This document shows, one piece after another, positions 16,967-25,973 of a stretch of 64,000 bases of DNA. The number at the start of each line of letters is the position of its first letter. Position 1 is the first letter of the stretch. Both the position numbers and the translations under genes were made by a program. Origin of the DNA: Alkalinema sp. CACIAM 70d. GTDB lineage: Bacteria > Cyanobacteriota > Cyanobacteriia > Leptolyngbyales > Leptolyngbyaceae. The stretch spans positions 1-64,000 of the forward strand of contig MUGG01000163.1 of NCBI GenBank assembly GCA_002148405.1, read 5' to 3'. The notes under the pieces are model-generated. The model did no database searches and was not told where the DNA came from. It saw only the letters and a program-made list of their open reading frames with translations.

Positions 16967-17472
16967 AACGTTTGACGGTGCCATACTCAATCTTTCCTCC
17001 CCCGATCGATCATCCTGAATATCTTCACCATCGCCGCTGGATGCTACGCGCATTGGAACTGGCAGAAGCAGCAGGTACAGCAGGCGATGTTCCCGTAGGT
17101 GCAATAATTGTCGATCGATCGGGACAAGTCTTAGCCGAAGCTAACAATCGTCGGGAACAGGATCACGATCCGACGGCCCATGCAGAAATTTTGGCCCTTC
17201 GGCAAGCGGGGAAAGTTCGTCGTAACTGGCATTTGAATGACTGCACGCTCTATGTCACTTTGGAGCCCTGTCCTATGTGTGCAGGGGCGATCGGGCTGGC
17301 GCGATTAGGGCAGTTAGTTTATGGAGCCGATGACTTGAAAGCGGGGGCGGTACGCAGTGTGCTGAATATTCCCGATAGTCCAGCCTCTAACCATCGGCTC
17401 AAGGTGATTAGCGGCATTTTGGAGCAATCTTGCCGAGAGCAACTGCAAAACTGGTTCAGTCTGCATCGATAG
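16945..17472 (+). CDS. tadA: tRNA-specific adenosine deaminase TadA
   Basis: This zinc deaminase converts A34 to inosine in tRNA-Arg(ACG). Catalytic HAE is at 79-81 (PTAHAEILAL) and the zinc-binding PCPMC at 108-112 (LEPCPMCAGAIG). The core begins around WMLRALELAEAAG. The start is uncertain: TTG at 16945 lies within a 17-bp-period duplication with no clear ribosome-binding site. GTG at 16978 and ATG at 17041 are in-frame alternatives, but ATG 17041 would trim the usual helix before WMLRAL. It is divergent from the phycobilin lyase gene. Confidence 0.88.
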   Translation: MSFNQHCQRLTVPYSIFPPPIDHPEYLHHRRWMLRALELAEAAGTAGDVPVGAIIVDRSGQVLAEANNRREQDHDPTAHAEILALRQAGKVRRNWHLNDCTLYVTLEPCPMCAGAIGLARLGQLVYGADDLKAGAVRSVLNIPDSPASNHRLKVISGILEQSCREQLQNWFSLHR

Positions 17473-17570
17473 CCAGTTCAGGCGGAGGTCAGTTAACATA
17501 ACTTTATACTTGCCGACTGTTTTTAGATCGGTTTAGCAAGTTCCCCTGACTTACAGTTGGATCCAACGCT

Positions 17571-18218
17571 ATGCAACTCCGGCCTGAACAACGTACCAAG
17601 CTTGATGCCTCCGACGATCGTTTGTTTTACGACTATCCTCGGTTTGTCACCCATGTGGATGACGGCTTTATCCAACAACTGACCGATCTGTATCGCGATC
17701 GCCTACAACCGGGAATGCGGGTCTTAGACTTAATGAGCAGTTGGGTTTCGCACTTGCCGGAGGAAATGGAATTTTCCCATGTTGAAGGCCACGGATTGAA
17801 CCCAGAAGAGTTACAAAAAAATCCTCGGTTCAATCATTATTTTGTGCAAAATCTCAACGTTGATCTACAACTTCCCCTTGCAGATCAATCATTTGATGCA
17901 GTCTTATGTACTGTTTCAGTGCAGTATTTGCAATATCCCGAAGCAATTTTTACTGAGATCTATCGCGTTCTCAAACCGAATGGACTTTGCATTGTCAGCT
18001 TTTCCAATCGCATGTTTTATCAAAAGGCGATCGCCGCTTGGCGAGATGGATCTGAGGGTGATCGGGTAGAACTCGTTAAGTCCTATTTTGCAGCCATTCC
18101 TCGTTTCAGCACCCCAGAAGTGATTGTCCGTCGATCGCAGGCTCCTGCTATTTTGCAAATGATGGGTTTTGCCAGTAGTGATCCCTTCTATGCTGTGATT
18201 GCTCGACGAATGATGTAG
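17571..18218 (+). CDS. Class I SAM-dependent methyltransferase, type 11
   Basis: This 215-residue protein has a Rossmann methyltransferase fold: MRVLDLMSSWVSHLP is the motif I region (a variant with Met-Ser-Ser-Trp in place of Gly-rich GxGxG), SFDAVLCTVSVQYLQ is motif II, and EIYRVLKPNGLCIVSFSNR is motif III. The N-terminus (LFYDYPRFVTHVDDGFIQQL) matches a family common in cyanobacteria whose substrate I do not know. The missing glycines in motif I are notable but appear typical of this subgroup. It stands alone, 98 bp after tadA. Confidence 0.75.
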   Translation: MQLRPEQRTKLDASDDRLFYDYPRFVTHVDDGFIQQLTDLYRDRLQPGMRVLDLMSSWVSHLPEEMEFSHVEGHGLNPEELQKNPRFNHYFVQNLNVDLQLPLADQSFDAVLCTVSVQYLQYPEAIFTEIYRVLKPNGLCIVSFSNRMFYQKAIAAWRDGSEGDRVELVKSYFAAIPRFSTPEVIVRRSQAPAILQMMGFASSDPFYAVIARRMM

Positions 18219-18452
18219 ATTCAGTTCAGTAATCAGATATTTCTCCAGTCTGAGCAAGTAGAAATAATAATATAAAGAATGACATTAAGATTGCTTAATT
18301 AATTGCTTCATCAAAGATAGTTGTTGATACATTCAGAAATATAGCAACATAGAGCGATCGCATATACAAGAGACAATTACAGGGTTCAGCAAGCTAACCC
18401 GCGAAATATCGGTGCAAGAAATTTGGTGCAAGAAATCGCCACCCGAGACTAT

Positions 18453-18476
18453 GGGAGGTGCAACGGGAGGTGCAAC
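18453..18476 (+). promoter_or_regulatory. Duplicated Shine-Dalgarno element (12-bp tandem repeat)
   Basis: GGGAGGTGCAAC occurs twice in direct succession (18453-18464 and 18465-18476). Each copy carries the SD core GGAGGTG. The second core sits 9 bases before ATG 18481. A further direct repeat, GGTGCAAGAAAT, lies just upstream at 18411-18422 and 18425-18436. Confidence 0.7.
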
Positions 18477-18480
18477 TTCA

Positions 18481-18828
18481 ATGACGAATGCCCAAACTTT
18501 AGCTCTAGTACGTGCCATTCACACCGTGATTTACCTGGTTATGGTAACTGCGATCGGAATTCTGTTGTACTCAGGGATCACCGGTTATGCTGGAATCTGG
18601 CTTTGGATTTCACTGGCGCTGCTGACGATCGAAACCCTGGTTTTCTTTGGCAATGGGATGAAATGCCCGTTAACCAGCCTCGCAGTGCGCTACGGAGCCG
18701 AAAAAGGCTATGCATTCGACACTTTTTTACCTGAGAACCTTACCCGTCATACATTCTGGTTTTTTGGTTTTCTGACCGTAGTCGGAGTCGTGTTAATCTG
18801 CCTCAGATGGCTTGGTATACTGGGCTAA
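18481..18828 (+). CDS. Conserved small membrane protein, 115 aa
   Basis: The protein from ATG 18481 has three hydrophobic segments, at about 10-34 (AIHTVIYLVMVTAIGILLYS), 38-58 (IWLWISLALLTIETLVFF) and 92-112 (FWFFGFLTVVGVVLICL). Between the second and third is a conserved-looking loop GNGMKCPLTSLAVRYGAEKG. The N-GMKCPLT loop recalls small integral membrane proteins of the DUF2784 kind, but I am not certain. The start is supported by a strong duplicated GGAGGTG. It stands alone and its function is unknown. Confidence 0.65.
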   Translation: MTNAQTLALVRAIHTVIYLVMVTAIGILLYSGITGYAGIWLWISLALLTIETLVFFGNGMKCPLTSLAVRYGAEKGYAFDTFLPENLTRHTFWFFGFLTVVGVVLICLRWLGILG

Positions 18829-19039
18829 TTTCTTAGCATGCTTGACTAATCTAAAAACGCCAGTAAAAACTTCAAGAAACTCGTCAACTCTACGTCTTTG
18901 CAGGGTGCTACTGCCATCACCCCACCCAATTGTTCACTGCGAACTCTTGACAAACCCCGATTGCCCTATCGCTCCTACATCTCCTTAGCCCTCTACAATG
19001 GAAAAACATTGTTAGACCCCATGAAAGAAGGGAATACGC

Positions 19040-20506
19040 ATGAAGGTACAAGGTTCAGCGATCGCGTTAACCGACTTTTCCGGTGATGGACTCGCGATCG
19101 GCCTCTTTGATAACCAACTCGAACTCAGCGGAGACCTCGCGGTTCTAAATGACAGCCTCTCCGGCCTGATTCAGGATGTCATTGCTGATGCAGAATTTAA
19201 AGGCAAACCAGGCAGTACTGTAACCACCCGTGTAGCAGGCGGTCAATTCAAGAAGCTGATTTTAGTGGGCCTTGGCAAAGCGGATCAACTCAAGCTTGAT
19301 CATATCCGCCGCGCCGCCGCCACGATCGCGAAAACCGCCCGCCGCGAAAAATGCAAAACGCTCGGGATTTCTCTGCCAACGGGGAATCTGGATCCTAGCA
19401 AGGTTGCCCAAGCCATAACTGAAGGCGCAGAACTTGCCCTGTATAAAGATCTCCGTTTCAAGTCTGAAAAAGACGAAAACGGTCAAATCGAAACGATCGA
19501 ATTGGTTGGTTTAGCAGGGCAAGAAGCGGCGATCGAAACGGCCCAAAAAATCTGTTCTGGCATTTTCCTAACCCGCGAACTCGTGGCGGCCCCCGCCAAC
19601 TACGTCACTCCCATCACCATGGCGGAAATGGCTGAGGACTTGGCTAAAACCTACGGCATGGAATTAACCATTCTGGAGCAAGCAGACTGCGAAAAACTGG
19701 GGATGGGTGCCTTTCTTGGCGTGGCCCAAGCCTCGGATATTCCCCCCAAATTCATCCACCTAGTCTACAAACCCGCTGGCACCCCCCGCAAAAAAGTCGC
19801 GATCGTCGGTAAAGGCTTGACCTTTGACTCTGGTGGTTTGAACCTGAAGGTGGGTGCAGCCTCGATCGAAATGATGAAAACCGATATGGGTGGAGCCGGA
19901 GCCACCTTTGGAGCCGCTAAAGCGATCGGTGAACTCAAACCCGATGTGGAAGTTCACTTTATCAGCGCCGTTACCGAAAATATGGTCAGCGGCAAAGCTA
20001 TCCACCCCGGCGACATTCTGACGGCTTCCAATGGCAAAACGATCGAAATTAACAATACCGACGCCGAAGGTCGTCTGACCCTAGCCGATGCGTTAGTCTA
20101 TACCGAAAAACTCGGTGTAGATGCGATCGTCGATCTCGCCACCCTGACCGGAGCCTGTGTCATCGCTCTCGGCAACGACATTGCAGGGCTATGGAGTCCC
20201 AATGACGACCTCGCCACTGCACTGCTAACAGCATCCGAAACAGCGGGTGAAAAGCTATGGCGCATGCCCATGGAAGAAGCTTACTTCGACAGCATGAAAT
20301 CCCCCTTGGCAGACATGAAAAACACTGGGGCACGGGCCGGAGGAGCCATCAGTGCTGCCGTTTTCCTGAAGCAATTCGTCAAAGACACCCCCTGGGCCCA
20401 CTTAGATGTGGCCGGCCCCGTCTGGGCTGACAAGGAAAATGGCTATAACGGCGTGGGGGCAACGGGTTATGGCGTACGGCTGCTGGTGAACTGGGTTCTG
20501 TCCTAA
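19040..20506 (+). CDS. pepA: Leucyl aminopeptidase (M17)
   Basis: This 488-residue protein has an N-terminal macro-like domain (about 1-170) and a C-terminal dizinc peptidase domain. The catalytic and metal sites are in GKGLTFDSGGLNLK, MKTDMGGA, the M17 signature NNTDAEGRL, and ADALVYTEKL. The enzyme removes N-terminal residues during peptide turnover in the cytoplasm and forms hexamers. GAAGGGAA stands before the ATG. A candidate -10, TACAAT, is at 18994-18999. The gene ends in a duplicated sequence and a hairpin. Confidence 0.95.
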   Translation: MKVQGSAIALTDFSGDGLAIGLFDNQLELSGDLAVLNDSLSGLIQDVIADAEFKGKPGSTVTTRVAGGQFKKLILVGLGKADQLKLDHIRRAAATIAKTARREKCKTLGISLPTGNLDPSKVAQAITEGAELALYKDLRFKSEKDENGQIETIELVGLAGQEAAIETAQKICSGIFLTRELVAAPANYVTPITMAEMAEDLAKTYGMELTILEQADCEKLGMGAFLGVAQASDIPPKFIHLVYKPAGTPRKKVAIVGKGLTFDSGGLNLKVGAASIEMMKTDMGGAGATFGAAKAIGELKPDVEVHFISAVTENMVSGKAIHPGDILTASNGKTIEINNTDAEGRLTLADALVYTEKLGVDAIVDLATLTGACVIALGNDIAGLWSPNDDLATALLTASETAGEKLWRMPMEEAYFDSMKSPLADMKNTGARAGGAISAAVFLKQFVKDTPWAHLDVAGPVWADKENGYNGVGATGYGVRLLVNWVLS

Positions 20507-20511
20507 CCAAG

Positions 20512-20541
20512 CTTGATTGAGCACACTCTTGATTGAGCACA
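20512..20541. repeat. 14-bp repeat just after the pepA stop
   Basis: CTTGATTGAGCACA occurs at 20512-20525 and 20528-20541, period 16, beginning 6 bases after the pepA stop. Confidence 0.9.
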
Positions 20542-20548
20542 TTGGAGC

Positions 20549-20576
20549 AATAGGGGATCCGATCGGATCCCTTATT
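20549..20576 (+). terminator. Palindromic hairpin, probable pepA terminator
   Basis: A 28-base self-complementary sequence, AATAGGGGATCCGA followed by its near-perfect complement (one G-U pair), would form a stem of up to 12-14 bp centred on GATC. Only a short T-stretch (TTATTT) follows, so it may work with Rho-like or processing mechanisms. Confidence 0.5.
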
Positions 20577-20677
20577 TGCAGACTTCCTATTTCTGTTTGA
20601 CCCAACCTCAATAAAATACCAGTTCAATCTCAGCAACCAATGGTATAAGGGGAATGTTGATTCCTTGATGTGTCTAC

Positions 20678-21355
20678 ATGACCAGCACAGATCTTCTACT
20701 ACTCACCATCTACTTTCTGTGTGTCACCTATGTGCTCTACCAGATCATCAACTCGTTTAATGATGAATTCACAATCAAGCTAGAAAAAGGTGAGTTAGAA
20801 GAATGGCTCAACAAGATGAAGCTCAAGGATTGGGTGGAGATTAGTTTCAACTTCGATGGCCGCTACGAATTCGACAAGTTGAAGGAACTAGCGATTTCGA
20901 TTAAAAACAAATCCAACGACTATCCCATCTATGTCGATTGGGACTATAGCTCCATTACTGACCTAGATGGCAAAGCCCGCCGCGTCACTCGTCTCCCCCC
21001 AGGAACGACCCTCGACCTGTTCCAAGACCAAGCCTTTAGCGCGATCGCACCCGGCACTACTCTGAAGGAAAAAATCGTCGCTGAAGATATGCTGAAGCGC
21101 AAAGGGGATAATGGCGAAATGGAAATCGCCAAAACCTTAATTGACTTGAGTAAACCGGGCAAACCGGGGCCGCCTCTGAATCGATATTTGGAATTCATTG
21201 CTCTACAGCGCACCCTTCAGTTTTCCCTCGATCTCGTCTTTCGGTTTGTGGACAATGACACCCCAGTCACAGGCTACCGTACCCGCGTGCCGATGAAATT
21301 TACGATGTCTAAGTTGCATTGGACAGCAGGATTGCCCTGGAATCCTAAAAAGTAA
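20678..21355 (+). CDS. Conserved cyanobacterial protein with one N-terminal membrane anchor
   Basis: This 225-residue protein has one hydrophobic helix at about 5-24 (DLLLLTIYFLCVTYVLYQII). The rest is a charged soluble domain with EEWLNKMKLKDWVEISFNFD and the segment YPIYVDWDYSSITDLDGKARR, ending in RTRVPMKFTMSKLHWTAGLPWNPKK. I do not recognise a named domain. It lies upstream of rnpB and appears monocistronic. The anchored topology would place the main domain at the membrane surface; which side is not evident. Confidence 0.7.
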   Translation: MTSTDLLLLTIYFLCVTYVLYQIINSFNDEFTIKLEKGELEEWLNKMKLKDWVEISFNFDGRYEFDKLKELAISIKNKSNDYPIYVDWDYSSITDLDGKARRVTRLPPGTTLDLFQDQAFSAIAPGTTLKEKIVAEDMLKRKGDNGEMEIAKTLIDLSKPGKPGPPLNRYLEFIALQRTLQFSLDLVFRFVDNDTPVTGYRTRVPMKFTMSKLHWTAGLPWNPKK

Positions 21356-21441
21356 TTCCGAACGAACCCCGAAAACCATCAAACCCAGCGTTCAATTAAA
21401 CCTAACGTTAATCAAGCACTGGGAAGCAGTAGCCCCTGTAA

Positions 21442-21447
21442 TACACT
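21442..21447 (+). promoter_or_regulatory. -10 element for rnpB
   Basis: TACACT lies seven bases upstream of the inferred 5' end of the RNase P RNA, at the right distance for a -10 box. Confidence 0.4.
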
Positions 21448-21453
21448 ATTAAT

Positions 21454-21852
21454 AGAGAAGAGCCAGCGAGGCGGTTGCGGAGGAGATTCCCTCTGAGGAA
21501 AGTCCGGGCTCCCGAAAGACCAGACTTGCTGGGTAACGCCCAGTGCGAGCGATCGTGAGGATAGTGCCACAGAAACATACCGCCCCTAGGATCTTAATTT
21601 TTAGGATCTGAAAGGTAAGGGTGCAAAGGTGCGGTAAGAGCGCACCAGCAGCATCGTGAGGTGCTGGCTCGGTAAACCCCGGTGGGGAGCAAGGCCGATG
21701 GAACCAGGGTTGGTCTTTTTCCAGTTCCGTGCCGCAGGGGCAACTTTGCGGAGTGCCGCTTGAGGCTGTTGGTAACAACCGTCCTAGATAGATAACTGCC
21801 CGCGTCAGCTTGCTGATGTGAACAGAACCCGGCTTATGTCTGACTCTTCTCT
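21454..21852 (+). ncRNA. rnpB: RNase P RNA (type A)
   Basis: This is the catalytic RNA that trims tRNA 5' leaders. Stem P1 is formed by AGAGAAGAG at the 5' end and CTTCTCT at the 3' end (21846-21852). The conserved core GAGGAAAGTCCGGGCTCCC is at about 21494, followed by GGGTAACGCCCAGTGCG. A later universally conserved run, ACAGAAACATACCGCC, is at 21570-21585, and the 3' core is GTGAACAGAACCCGGCTTATG. A T-run after the P1 3' strand (TTTTTT) can serve as terminator. Length, about 400 nt, fits cyanobacteria. Confidence 0.95.
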
Positions 21853-22663
21853 TTTTTGAACCCGCGTCTTCTCTTGTTAAAACTAACTTGTCTTAGAGCT
21901 GACTAGTCCTAAGGCTGACGTATCTTTGGTGTCCCATCATCCGCAGCAAAGTTAATGGGCATCTGCCGTCATTGTTCACTGACCAAGACTATTGATCAAT
22001 CCTTATCAATGACATAAAGCGCTAGGTTATCTCTCTAAAGCTATCTCTCTAAGGTTATATGTAGATTTATGTAAATCTCGAAGAGCACTGTTTTTTGTCA
22101 ACCACTAGGTTTATGATTTTCTCAAGTCTTTTGTCAGGGGCAGGAAGATCTCCTCAATCTACCTTAATCTTCTGGTTCTCGATCTACCTGTGTTGGTTAC
22201 TAAATTGTCATTCCTGACTTTGATCAGAAATCCTGATTGAAGGTGCTCTAAATTAAAGTGCTCTAGCTCCTCTCGCCAAGTTTGCCCCCTAACCTAGGGC
22301 AGTCTACCGCCTAGGATTGCAACAGGTAGGATTTATCCCATGAAATCACCTATATTTCTGGGACGCAGTTTCGAGAACATAGTTTCGGGCCAAATTTTTA
22401 GCCCCCTAGTACTCCCGTGATTAGCAAACTTTGCTCAATCTCAGGGAGAGGTTTGGGGTTTCTTTACAAACACTGGAGTAATGTTTAAATTCAGCAAAGC
22501 TCCGTTTGCATTCGCTGTTGGGTGCCTAATCTAACCTAGGATGGAGGTGCTGGAGAAGCTATTTCTCTGGTCTTTCGAAGACTTTGATTGGGCCACGGAG
22601 TTCATTCTTCATTCACCTTCGCAGTTGACCTGTTAACGACCTAACTCCATATAGGGTAAATCT
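21853..22663. other. 811-bp gene-free region after rnpB
   Basis: No ORF with protein-like composition is seen on either strand. The stretch holds a short duplication (TATCTCTCTAA at 22028-22038 and 22042-22052) and a related pair of GTGCTCTA repeats near 22240-22265. Its length is unusual for this gene-dense window. An unannotated small RNA or a long leader for the 22664 gene are possibilities, but there is no recognised structure. Confidence 0.5.
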
Positions 22664-23281
22664 GTGAATACCCCGTTGTTAACCCTAAACCCTAGCCAAG
22701 TGACTCCAGAAAGCAAACCAGGTTTTTTACTGACCGTCGGTGAGCAGAAACGGAGTGGCTTGATTCTGTGTAAGGAATTCCATGCTGAATTTGCTGGCCC
22801 GGGAGCAGCCGTTGCCTGTTCTGGTGAGCAGTCCTATCAGGCTGTTATTGCGATCGGTGCACCGAATTTAGTACCTGTGCAGGATTGGGAAGCTCGTCGT
22901 AAGGCCTATGGTTTACGAATCCAATGGGGACGTTGGCTGCACAAAATTACTGACCATCCCGATCCAGTCAGTCGAGTCGAGCGGTTGTTTGCAGGACTAG
23001 AAGGCTTTTTTGGTCGCCAAGTCGTTATGAGTTTGCCCACGGAAGTACTGGCCCTGTTGGTCGGCGTTTTGCCCAGTACCGTGGAAGCTGTGCGACGGCG
23101 GCAAGGCCATCCCAGTCGGTTTGACAGCACTACAATCATTTTCCCATCAGAGCAATTACAAATTACGACTCTGAACTTGGAGACTTTGTTTCACCAAGGG
23201 CGGCCCCATCAGACACCATTAGGGCGTAATCTAACTTTGCAAGAAATTCATACAGTCTACGAAAAGCTTCAGTCGGCTTAG
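22664..23281 (+). CDS. Conserved cyanobacterial protein, possible C-terminal helix-turn-helix
   Basis: This 205-residue protein begins with GTG. The middle of the protein reads LPTEVLALLVGVLPSTVEAV followed by RRRQG. That pattern, a short helix, a turn and a second helix with S/T-x-x-x-x-x-x-R, resembles the recognition helices of Crp-type regulators. The N-terminal half (FLLTVGEQKRSGLILCKEF) shows no motif I recognise. It could be a Crp-related or otherwise DNA-binding regulator, but this is inference. It is preceded by the long gene-free region and followed by rnc. Confidence 0.6.
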   Translation: MNTPLLTLNPSQVTPESKPGFLLTVGEQKRSGLILCKEFHAEFAGPGAAVACSGEQSYQAVIAIGAPNLVPVQDWEARRKAYGLRIQWGRWLHKITDHPDPVSRVERLFAGLEGFFGRQVVMSLPTEVLALLVGVLPSTVEAVRRRQGHPSRFDSTTIIFPSEQLQITTLNLETLFHQGRPHQTPLGRNLTLQEIHTVYEKLQSA

Positions 23282-23375
23282 CCAAATCAGTCTAGGGAAT
23301 CTAGTCTGGTAAATCGATGGTTTTGTCAGGATTTCGTGCGATGGTAGAAGCGGTATACTGCGCGATCGTCCCTCC

Positions 23376-24146
23376 ATGAGCCTGCCCTATCCCCGTCGTC
23401 AAAAGCAACTGGTCAGCTTAGTCCATCGTTTAGGGTTGGATGAGCAGTTTGATCTACGGTGGGATTTGCTGGATTTGGCACTGACCCATTCCAGTGCCTC
23501 ACCGGCTGCAAATTATGAACAACTGGAATTTGTGGGGGATGCGGTGGTTAAATTAGCCGCCGCCGCATTCTTGCTGAAAACCTATCCCCAGTTGAAGGTG
23601 GGCGACTTTACAGCCATTCGATCGATTTTGGTCAGCGACCGCAACTTGGCTACCATTGCGGATCAGTACGATTTCGATCGCTACTTGGTGGTGGGGGGTA
23701 GTGCTGCTGCTGATAGCAATGGGCGAGAATCCCGCTTAGCGGATAGCTTTGAAGCGGTGTTGGCAGCTCTTTATCTGAGTTCGCAGAATCTTGATTTCAT
23801 TCATCCTTGGCTAGATCCTTTGTTCCAGCAGAGTACTGAGCAAATCTTGGCTGATCCTGCCCGCAACAATTACAAAGCAGCACTCCAGACATTAACCCAA
23901 GGCAAACAAAAGCTGTTGCCCGAGTATCGTAGTCGTGAAATTCGTCCAGTGCATGGCGATCCTGAGCGGTTTGAAGCCGAGGTTTGGCTCCAAGGACAAT
24001 GTTTAGGGGTAGGGCGGGGACGATCGATCAAAGCCGCCGAGCAGGCTGCCGCACAAATAGCCTTTGTCCAATTAAGTACACCTCCAGTCAGTTCGGCTGC
24101 CACGGGACAGGGGAATGATCAAGAGAGATCTTCCATCGAGTCCTAA
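23376..24146 (+). CDS. rnc: Ribonuclease III
   Basis: This 256-residue protein cleaves double-stranded RNA in rRNA and mRNA processing. The catalytic signature is EQLEFVGDAV (48-57), with acidic residues Glu51 and Asp55, completed by Asp122 and Glu125 in ADSFEAVLAALYL. A double-stranded-RNA-binding domain occupies about 160-232 (NNYKAALQTLTQG ... SIKAAEQAAAQIAF). The C-terminal tail after it is Ser/Thr-rich. The stop codon lies in a 13-bp repeat, and the next gene starts 18 bp on. Together with the oxidoreductase, RibD-C and folP genes it forms a same-strand run. Confidence 0.93.
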   Translation: MSLPYPRRQKQLVSLVHRLGLDEQFDLRWDLLDLALTHSSASPAANYEQLEFVGDAVVKLAAAAFLLKTYPQLKVGDFTAIRSILVSDRNLATIADQYDFDRYLVVGGSAAADSNGRESRLADSFEAVLAALYLSSQNLDFIHPWLDPLFQQSTEQILADPARNNYKAALQTLTQGKQKLLPEYRSREIRPVHGDPERFEAEVWLQGQCLGVGRGRSIKAAEQAAAQIAFVQLSTPPVSSAATGQGNDQERSSIES

Positions 24147-24166
24147 ACTATTAAGTCCTAAACTAT
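24139..24166. repeat. 13-bp duplication between rnc stop and next start
   Basis: AGTCCTAAACTAT occurs at 24139-24151 and 24154-24166 (period 15). Copy 1 holds the rnc stop (24144-24146); the last two bases of copy 2 are the first two of the next gene's ATG (24165). Confidence 0.9.
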
Positions 24167-25226
24167 GCAGCCAATCAACGTGGCAATTTTTGGCCTGGGT
24201 CGCTGGGGCCAGCATCTTTTGCGCAATTTTTTAGCCCACCCCCAAGCCAATGTACAAGCAATTGTCGATCCGTTACCCGCAAACTTGGAACGCATGGCCC
24301 AGCAGTTCGAGCTAGATGCTACGGTACACCAACTGACGGATTGGGAAACGGCGATCGGGCTACGATCGTTAGATGCAGTAGTGCTTGCCACGCCTGCGGC
24401 CACCCACTATCCGATGGTGCAGCAAGCGCTTTTGCAGGGTTTACATGTTTTGGCAGAGAAGCCCTTAACCTTGGATGCGGCTAGTTCCTTAGACCTCTGT
24501 GAACTAGCAGAAAAGGTACAGCGGCAATTGGTGATTGACCATACCTATCTGTTTCACCCAGCGGTGTTGCGGGGAAAAGCAGCACTGGAGGCGCAGGCGA
24601 TCGGCGATTTGCGCTACGGATATGCTACTCGCACCCATTTGGCTCCAGTGCGCCAGGATGTGGATGCACTCTGGGATTTAGCGATTCACGATCTAGCCAT
24701 TCTCAACTATTGGTTGGAGGAAAAACCTGTCCGGGTGAGTGCCCGAGGCCAAGGCTGGCTACAACCCCAGGCCACCAATCCCCACCATTCTGGCACTAGT
24801 TCTAGCACTAGTTCTGGCACTGGGTTAGCGGATGTTGTTTGGGCAACAGTGCAGTATCCTAGTGGATTTCAGGCAACGATTCACCTCGCCTGGTTGAACT
24901 GTGATAAACAGCGGCGCTTGGCCTGTGTGGGCAGTCAGGGAACGATCGTATTTGATGAGCTGGCGACGGATCCCTTAATGGTCTACCGAGGCGAATTACA
25001 GCTCCAGGGAGCAAGTTTTGTCCCTGTGAATCAGCAGCGGGAGATTTTAGAGCCGATCGGACAGGAACCGTTGGCGCGGGTGTGCGATCATTTCTTAGCC
25101 TGTGTGCAGCAAAATCAACCCTCCGCCATTTCTAGTGGTTGGTTAGGAGCAGATTTAGTCAGAGTCTTGCAAGCACTGTCCCGATCGATGGAACAGGAGG
25201 GGGCTTGGGTGGAAATCGCGAGTTGA
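24165..25226 (+). CDS. Gfo/Idh/MocA-family oxidoreductase
   Basis: This 353-residue protein has an N-terminal NAD(P)-binding Rossmann domain: INVAIFGLGRWGQHLLRN with the G-x-G-x-x-G motif, VVLATPAATHYPM, and the family motif EKPLT in VLAEKPLTLDA. A C-terminal substrate domain follows, containing DLAIHDLAILNYWL, with the His used for catalysis. A Ser/Thr-rich insertion (HSGTSSSTSSGTG, about 208-222) is encoded by short internal DNA repeats. The substrate is probably a sugar or sugar nucleotide but is not identifiable. It lies 18 bp after rnc and 21 bp before the RibD-C gene. Confidence 0.85.
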   Translation: MQPINVAIFGLGRWGQHLLRNFLAHPQANVQAIVDPLPANLERMAQQFELDATVHQLTDWETAIGLRSLDAVVLATPAATHYPMVQQALLQGLHVLAEKPLTLDAASSLDLCELAEKVQRQLVIDHTYLFHPAVLRGKAALEAQAIGDLRYGYATRTHLAPVRQDVDALWDLAIHDLAILNYWLEEKPVRVSARGQGWLQPQATNPHHSGTSSSTSSGTGLADVVWATVQYPSGFQATIHLAWLNCDKQRRLACVGSQGTIVFDELATDPLMVYRGELQLQGASFVPVNQQREILEPIGQEPLARVCDHFLACVQQNQPSAISSGWLGADLVRVLQALSRSMEQEGAWVEIAS

Positions 25227-25247
25227 TTAGGGGAGCGTTAAACCAGA

Positions 25248-25949
25248 ATGAAGACCACTGTTGTACTAGCCATGACGGCTGATGGCAAAATTGCCGATCG
25301 TGATCGTACCGCCGCACGCTTCGGCTCGCCGCAGGATCAATGGCATTTGCAGCAACAGGTGGCCTTGGCGGATGCGGTGTTATTCGGGGCAGGAACACTG
25401 CGGGCCTATGGCACAACCCTGACAGTGCATCATCCCGATTTACAGACACAACGTCGATCGCAGGGCAAGCCAGAGCAGCCCATTCAAATCGTCTGTTCCC
25501 GGCAGGCTGCCTTTGATTCAACCTGGCGATTTTTTTCGCAACCGATTCCCCGCTGGTTATTAACGACTGCGCCAGGGGCGATCGCTTGGCAAAATCACTC
25601 TGCCTTCGATCGGGTGGTCGTGGCACCGGAGCGGCAGAATAGCGCTCGATCCGAAGAGCGACAATGGGATTGGCCCGCCATTTTTCAACAGTTCTCGCGG
25701 GAGGGCATCGATCGGCTGGCGGTGCTGGGGGGCGGGGACTTGGTGGGCAGTTTGTTTGCAGCAGATTTAGTGGATGAATTGTGGTTAACGGTTTGTCCAT
25801 TAATTCTAGGAGGAACCACTGCACCGAGTCCGGTGGCGGGGGATGGTTTTCTAGCCCAGCAAGCACCTCGGTTAGAGTTATTGGCTGTTCAACCTGTAGG
25901 GCAGGAAGTGTTTTTGCATTATCGTGTGATTCGGCGCAACGAGGCATGA
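25248..25949 (+). CDS. RibD C-terminal-domain reductase (DHFR-like fold)
   Basis: This 233-residue protein starts MKTTVVLAMTADGKIADRDR, the hallmark of the RibD reductase domain. It ends with DLVDELWLTVCPLILGG followed by the C-terminal strand. It lacks the deaminase domain of full RibD. Family members reduce the ribosylamino-pyrimidine intermediate of riboflavin synthesis with NADPH, but stand-alone copies often have unknown roles. Its place directly before folP is suggestive of pterin/flavin metabolism, though this is only context. Confidence 0.8.
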   Translation: MKTTVVLAMTADGKIADRDRTAARFGSPQDQWHLQQQVALADAVLFGAGTLRAYGTTLTVHHPDLQTQRRSQGKPEQPIQIVCSRQAAFDSTWRFFSQPIPRWLLTTAPGAIAWQNHSAFDRVVVAPERQNSARSEERQWDWPAIFQQFSREGIDRLAVLGGGDLVGSLFAADLVDELWLTVCPLILGGTTAPSPVAGDGFLAQQAPRLELLAVQPVGQEVFLHYRVIRRNEA

Positions 25950-25973
25950 GTTGCTTTTAAACTGGAGAAGGTT

